This document shows, one piece after another, positions 63,361 to 64,000 of a DNA stretch of 64,000 bases. The stretch is from Doryteuthis pealeii (Eukaryota > Mollusca > Cephalopoda > Myopsida > Loliginidae). The notes beneath the pieces were generated by a model. The model saw only the letters and a program-made list of their open reading frames with translations, did not search any database and was not told where the DNA came from. Location of the stretch: contig CM042151.1 in NCBI GenBank assembly GCA_023376005.1, positions 80,706,199 to 80,770,198 of the forward strand. The letters are read 5' to 3'. Positions within the stretch are counted from its first letter, which is position 1. Every line of letters begins with the position of its first letter. A program made the position numbers and the translations under genes.

Positions 63361-64000
63361 ATGGCAAAATTTGCTAAAGAAAAATATCATCCATGTGAAA
63401 TTTGTGGATCTACTTTTTACCAGAGTTCAACACTTGAAAAACATATGAGAAAACACAGTGGAGAAAAACAATATTCTTGTGATGTGTGTGGAGCTACGTT
63501 TTCAAACAGTTCCTATTTGAAAAGACATCTACAGCCACGCTCAGGAGAGGAACCATATTCTTGTAAAGTGTGTGGATCTGAATTTTCAAGAAATTCACAT
63601 TTAAAAATTCACATGCAAACACACACTGGGGGAAAACCATATTCTTGTGAAGTGTGTGGAAGTGAATTTTCATACAAGTCACACTTGATACAACATGTAA
63701 GATCTCATACTGGAGAGAAACCTTTTTCTTGTGAAGTATGTGGATCCTCCTTTTCATATAAGTCACATTTGGTGCAACACATTCGAACACACACTGGAGA
63801 GAAACCATACTCTTGTGAAATATGCTTATCTTCCTTTCCTTGTAAACAAGACATGGAAAAGCATATCCGTACTCACACCGGTGAGAAACCATACTCTTGT
63901 GATATGTGCGGAACTTCCTTTACACAGAAGTCACATTTGATGCAACACATTCGGACTCACACAGGAGAAAAACCATATTCTTGTGACATGTGTGGATCTT
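63361..64000 (+). CDS. C2H2 zinc-finger protein ZNF-4, 3' part beyond the window
   Basis: From ATG 63361 (MAKFAKEKYHPCEICG) 213 codons are open to the window edge. Finger starts are residues 10, 38, 66, 94, 122, 150 and 178, with an eighth beginning at 206. Finger 2 ends HLQPR, so its last His ligand is Arg (CAC to CGC) and it is probably weakened. The linker after it is SGEEP rather than TGEKP, and the next is TGGKP, so this part of the array is drifting. Finger 6 has CLSSFPCKQDMEKH, unlike its neighbours. As in ZNF-2 there is no N-terminal effector domain. The gene's length and stop cannot be seen here. Confidence 0.85.
   Translation, partial: MAKFAKEKYHPCEICGSTFYQSSTLEKHMRKHSGEKQYSCDVCGATFSNSSYLKRHLQPRSGEEPYSCKVCGSEFSRNSHLKIHMQTHTGGKPYSCEVCGSEFSYKSHLIQHVRSHTGEKPFSCEVCGSSFSYKSHLVQHIRTHTGEKPYSCEICLSSFPCKQDMEKHIRTHTGEKPYSCDMCGTSFTQKSHLMQHIRTHTGEKPYSCDMCGS

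Overview
This is an AT-rich, gene-poor stretch of an animal nuclear genome. It has intron-style splice acceptors, poly(A) signals, abundant tRNA-derived SINEs, many DNA-transposon families and, as its main genes, arrays of Cys2His2 zinc fingers. Long single-exon C2H2 arrays with no recognisable effector domain, set among several tRNA-SINE families, are what I would expect of a mollusc, most likely a cephalopod. That assignment is inference: no housekeeping gene here fixes the taxon.

Genes: four C2H2 loci hold nearly all the convincing coding sequence. These are ZNF-1 (8590-9462, minus, 9 intact fingers plus one in-register dead finger), ZNF-2 (39609-40658, plus, 12 fingers, the cleanest gene), ZNF-3 (47734-49122, minus, 16 fingers, damaged at both ends) and ZNF-4 (63361 to beyond the window end, plus, 7 fingers plus the start of an eighth). 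ZNF-1 and ZNF-3 each have decayed duplicated zinc-finger exons beside them. Other coding relics are a ribosomal protein S25 retropseudogene (60515-61438), transposase relics (Merlin, mariner, two Tc1-like), a LINE 3' end, a Penelope-like GIY-YIG fragment, and one candidate terminal exon of unknown identity (26284-26568, minus).

Layout: 1-8.5 kb holds fold-back elements, a 49-bp minisatellite, a Merlin relic, a SINE interrupted by a hAT element, a Helitron-like element and a rearranged mariner. 8.6-11.3 kb is ZNF-1 with its decayed duplicate. 11.9-25 kb is a repeat field with two compound hairpin elements carrying telomere-like cores, Helitron-like elements, a hammerhead-like palindrome and three SINE families. 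25-35 kb is a GC-rich patch, a Helitron fragment, nested Tc1 and LINE relics and LTR-like repeats. 35-39 kb is AT-rich with palindromes. 39.4-40.7 kb is ZNF-2. 41-47 kb is a Helitron-like element with its empty site, and tandem repeats. 47.4-50.2 kb is ZNF-3 flanked by SINEs and a Penelope-like insertion. 50-62.5 kb is repeats and the RPS25 relic. 63.2-64 kb is ZNF-4.

The most interesting signals are (a) three hammerhead-ribozyme-like cores clustered at 17062-17362, two of them in a near-perfect palindrome; (b) telomere-like TTAGGG-type cores trapped inside fold-back elements with three unrelated inverted ends; (c) a Helitron-like insertion whose unoccupied paralogous site lies 300 bp away; and (d) zinc-finger arrays caught in duplication and decay. 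All homology calls were made by eye from motifs; no database search was run.
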